From: Larix sibirica | Lineage: Eukaryota; Streptophyta; Pinopsida; Pinales; Pinaceae | Assembly (NCBI GenBank): GCA_004151065.3 | Contig: NWUY0300031954.1 | Coordinates: 6,248 to 17,349 of the forward strand | Direction: 5' to 3' | Length of the DNA stretch: 11,102 bases | Part shown: positions 8,460-11,102 of the stretch, piece after piece | Position numbering within the stretch: position 1 is the stretch's first letter | How the letters are laid out: every line of letters begins with the position of its first letter | The notes under the pieces: model-generated | The model's database searches: none | What the model was told of the DNA's origin: nothing | The model's input: only the letters and a program-made list of their open reading frames with translations | Position numbers and translations under genes: made by a program

Positions 8460-9248
8460 TCATAAGATTGAGGAGGATGCCACCTTCATGGCGTACATAT
8501 AACTACAACCCAGGAGAATATTGTAGTCAAGTTGTGCATTGAATACCTCAATATATAAAAGTACCATATTTCCCTGTAGCTCAATAGTGACATTCTGGTA
8601 TAATCCTAAAGGTTTCAATGGTCTCCCATCATAAGCACAAAGGGTGATCGAGGAGGGAACAAGGTATGGTTAGTCCAGACATTTCCAGACATGGATGGAA
8701 ATCACACAAGTTGAAACTCCTTCATCAACTATGCATCGATGGATGATGATGTTCTTGATTGTGATGAGAATCTAAAATGCAACTCACGAGAGTAGTCACG
8801 ACTCACTTTTATCAAGTTTGAAATTCATGAGATGAAAATCAAAAGGGTCAACGATTCCTAATGCACTAAGTAATGCCTTCGTTTGTGAAGGGAAAGACTG
8901 GAGTACTTCTAATGTTGACATGGCAGCAGGTGATTGAGCCAAGTCATCCATGATAATGTAGTTGTGAGCAACTTTCATGTGAGTATTTTGGGTAGTCCGT
9001 CTAAGTGGTGCTTTGGGGATCTGATCACTATTTGGATTTGGTATCTGCAAAGGCCCACTAGAGGTTGTAGGGACATGTTCATCTCCTTCTGGAGGTTCAG
9101 GCATGTTATACCCTTTAGCGTGGGTTTGAAGGTTGAATTCAACTGTGTTCATATAAATATTATGAAAGGTACCATCAGCTATGGTGCGTGGATATGGTTG
9201 TTGGGTAACTACCCCTTGATTGGAAAAGGGTTGTTGTAACACAACTGT
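8460..9248 (-). pseudogene. Retrotransposon aspartic protease region (copy B), decayed
   Basis: This continues the gag frame. After a polar, proline-rich linker comes a conserved-looking helix block (DLAQSP, MSTLEVLQSFPSQ, KALLSALG) that in related plant Ty3/gypsy polyproteins precedes the protease. The retropepsin-like signature is VDEGVSTC, with the D-E-G triad codons at 8726-8718, followed about 70 codons later by LDYNILLG (ILLG codons at 8519-8508), which fits the usual second conserved block of retropepsins. The enzyme would have cleaved the Gag-Pol precursor. Five in-frame stops (8798-8796, 8786-8784, 8774-8772, 8672-8670, 8462-8460) leave it dead, yet no indel disturbs the frame. D-E-G in place of the common D-T/S-G is, as far as I recall, seen in a plant clade of such elements. 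Confidence 0.8.
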
Positions 9249-10652
9249 TTAGGGTTGTAGTGCATTTGGTGCTTGAGGAGGGTTGGTTATGGCCAACTTC
9301 TTTGCTTCAAGCATTTGTTTTAATTTAGGTATTAATGGAAAATGGTGCGTGTAGTTCCCATACTCTCCACACGTGGAGCAACGATAATTGGTCATAAGGT
9401 TGGAATTCTTGCCCTGCTTGGGGGGTTCCCCCCCCCCCCTCTCATTTTGGTTACCCATGTTCTGGTTCTAGGGAGGGAGATTCCCCCCCTATCCATGCTG
9501 CATTGTTTCCCTATTCTTTTCTTTCTTCTTCCTCCAATTCTAAGGATTAAGGAAATTAGCCATGTTCAACTACTCAAATATATGAGTTTGTTGCGCAGGA
9601 GAAGGTTGTACTAGATTCATCTCCATTTGAGGCATGGGGAAAGGACCAGGAGGACCAGGAAAAGGAAAATATGGATTGTATATAGTAAGAGTAATATATA
9701 TGTTAGATGTCCCATACGATGTGGAGGTAGGAGTGGGAGGTTCCATTTGCAGTTTCGGTACTTGAGGTGGTTGGATAACATTCAGGTATGTAGGACTATA
9801 TGGCCCATAAGATACCTGACCAAATGGATGGTTTCACGCAGTGGGAGGTGCCACTGATATAGATGGTCTTGGTGGGTATTACTGTACCATATTGAGTGGT
9901 ACAAACGCTGATGGCTGGGAAGCATTTCCTTGGTGGGAAATAGCCCCAATAAGACCATCAATTGAATGTGATCTACCTGAGGGGGTTGAATTCATAGAAT
10001 GATGTCGAGGGGCATCAGAGAGGACGATATATAGATACCCAGATTGTGCATAGATGAGATCAAAATGTTGTGCCTTCATGATGGCCTCTTCTTCCATTTT
10101 AGGCAAGGAGGTTGCGACATCTTTTGAAATAATGGGTTTCAATGACTTTAGGAAGCAATCCAATAGGAATTGGGGTTGGATATATATTTTACACAAGGTT
10201 TGATGTCTACACCATTCTTGGATGTGACCTGCTATGGGTGGAAGTTGATTGCCAAAATTCTGTGAGGATTTCAAGCCCTAGTTCGTGATAGATGGATAAC
10301 TCGAAATATGTGAGGAGAATAATGGAGACGGACCCAAATGTGGTATAAGTCATGGATGATATATTAACATACGGTTTGGCCATTGTCCCTGTGAGGGTTG
10401 TCTGAAAGAGATGAAGAGGAACAGGGTCTTCCATGATTCTAGTGGATGAGCACCAAAGGTGAAATGTCATGACATTCTTTTCTAGGTCATCTCCTTTTTA
10501 TCCTTTAAATTTTGGAATATATGAAGGAATATTATGAGCCATGTCTGGCCAGGTTAGATCAAGAAGGATGGGTCATTAATCATATTAGCTAATTCACGGA
10601 GATTCAAGCTTTCCATGAAAGGAATATTTGTGTTTGGGGTTGGTGCCACCAT
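9249..10652 (-). pseudogene. gag: Ty3/gypsy retrotransposon gag (capsid and nucleocapsid), decayed
   Basis: Gag would form the virus-like particle that packages element RNA. ATG at 10652-10650 is the first in its frame after a TGA at 10877-10875, and it precedes a segment reading NIPFMESLN. The frame then shifts: about 10560-10225 is read one frame over, with TWPDMAHNIP, a TAA at 10500-10498, FHLWCSS and LFQTTLTG. The original frame resumes with GHIQEW, FLLDCFLKSL, ISKDVAT and DLIYAQSG, the usual order in plant Retrotrans_gag capsids. A proline-rich linker follows (about 9880-9590), then a degenerate zinc knuckle at 9380-9339 (CSTCGEYGNYTHHF). In-frame stops lie at 9881-9879, 9836-9834, 9572-9570, 9542-9540, 9491-9489, 9470-9468 and 9251-9249. 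The frame runs straight on into the protease. Family assignment is from memory of related plant gags, not a search. Confidence 0.85.
9428..9439. repeat. Homopolymer run C12
   Basis: Twelve consecutive C on the plus strand, inside the gag linker just before the zinc knuckle, encode a Gly run on the minus strand. The gag frame is intact across it as sequenced, but its length is the base count most likely to be wrong here. A second run, C7, lies at 9483-9489. Confidence 0.85.
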
Positions 10653-11102
10653 TGTGTTATGTGTGTTGTTCCCTCTAGGAGGTGAAGGGAGCGATAATGT
10701 CAGTGTCCTCCTTCTGAAGAAGGAAAATCTTGGGGAGTCCTCTCTCCTATTGGTGGAGAATATGGGGGGAGGGGGTATTTCCACCAAGGGTTGGAGATGG
10801 GGTGTTTCCTCTTCTACTAGAGGAAGAAGCAAGGGTGTTTGTATGATACCTGAGGGGAGAAAAGAAAGAGTTAATCAAGGATCATCCTCTCCTAGCCAAT
10901 CCTAACAATGTTTCTTGGTAATTCCCCCAGCTAGATTTCCTCCCTAATGAACCAGGAGGAGTAAAACAGAAAACACCTCTATGGAGAGGAGAAAGTCCTT
11001 GTAGTATGAGAGACTGCCTCATATTTATTTTTTCTTATATGGTGATGGTTTATTTGATGATAAAGGGTAATAAACACAATTGAATAGATGCAAAAATATG
11101 CC
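10653..11102 (-). other. Presumed 5' leader of the element, upstream of gag
   Basis: In element orientation this lies before the first gag ATG. The gag frame is open back to a TGA at 10877-10875 but has no other ATG, so the 75 codons before 10652 are probably untranslated leader. Around 10873-10850 the minus strand shows a pyrimidine-rich tract ending in CAG then GTATCATAC. That could be a 3' splice site, or the end of an LTR next to a weak primer-binding-site-like GGTATCA. I could not find a second LTR copy, so the LTR boundary is not placed. No tRNA, TATA box or terminator could be supported. Confidence 0.4.

Larger units (their letters stand above)
5437..9271. repeat. Near-identical direct duplication, copy B (3835 bp)
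   Basis: This is the partner of 773-4607. On its right, copy B runs without a break into the rest of the gag gene in the same reading frame (minus strand, codons crossing 9271). Copy B is therefore the natural context and copy A is the one cut off at the N. On its left it passes into 4697-5436, a diverged homologue of 1-772. The position-by-position colinearity, including the nine-T run at 7921-7929, argues for very recent duplication, for allelic overlap, or for one locus represented twice. Confidence 0.97.

Noticed and set aside
1-9271. The two large repeats as a pair of LTRs or a natural satellite array
   Set aside because: The repeat contains gag and protease coding sequence, has no LTR-type ends, occurs only twice, and one junction is an N.
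9627-9857. Plus-strand Arg-rich frame of 76 codons
   Set aside because: It is antisense to the proline-rich gag linker, and Pro codons read backwards give Arg- and Gly-rich peptides.
10554-10832. Gag start at 10832
   Set aside because: The codon there is TTG; the first ATG in that frame is at 10652-10650 and is followed directly by the gag N-terminal-like segment.
1-11102. tRNA, rRNA, CRISPR, operon or bacterial defence system
   Set aside because: There are no cloverleaf, spaced-repeat or ribosome-binding-site patterns, no long intact frames, and all recognisable protein signal is plant Ty3/gypsy.

Overview
The window looks like nuclear repeat DNA from a large, repeat-rich plant genome, possibly a gymnosperm. 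The lineage is only a guess from the style of the gag and protease and from the heavy decay. I see no intact host gene, rRNA, tRNA, CRISPR array or bacterial-type gene. All recognisable coding signal lies on the minus strand and belongs to one decayed Ty3/gypsy-type LTR retrotransposon. The element reads right to left: leader (11102-10653), gag (10652-9249), an aspartic protease region in the same frame (about 9248-8460), an unrecognised proline-rich extension (8459-7917), a stretch with several zinc-knuckle-like motifs (7914-7194), and a possible integrase zinc-binding remnant (about 6824-6649). No reverse transcriptase or RNase H could be recognised, and no LTR pair was seen.

The dominant structural feature is a direct duplication. 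Positions 773-4607 and 5437-9271 match at a constant offset of 4664 with no indels. I found five substitutions in 3835 bases by eye. The right end of the first copy coincides exactly with a single N at 4608, the only ambiguous base in the window. To the left of each copy the two flanks (1-772 and 4697-5436) are still homologous, but only at about three-quarters identity. The simplest reading is two overlapping contigs from a repeat family joined end to end across a one-base gap. If so, the tandem arrangement may not exist in the genome. A real tandem or gene-conversion event is the alternative.

Nothing here acts as a working gene set. The element would once have made a Gag-Pol polyprotein: capsid and nucleocapsid, a protease with a D-E-G active site, then pol. 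The frame is kept over most of 10652-7917, broken by about a dozen stops and one compensated frameshift. The element therefore decayed mainly by point mutation. The most interesting biology is the run of zinc-knuckle-like motifs after the protease, and the shared loss of the knuckle His in two of them.
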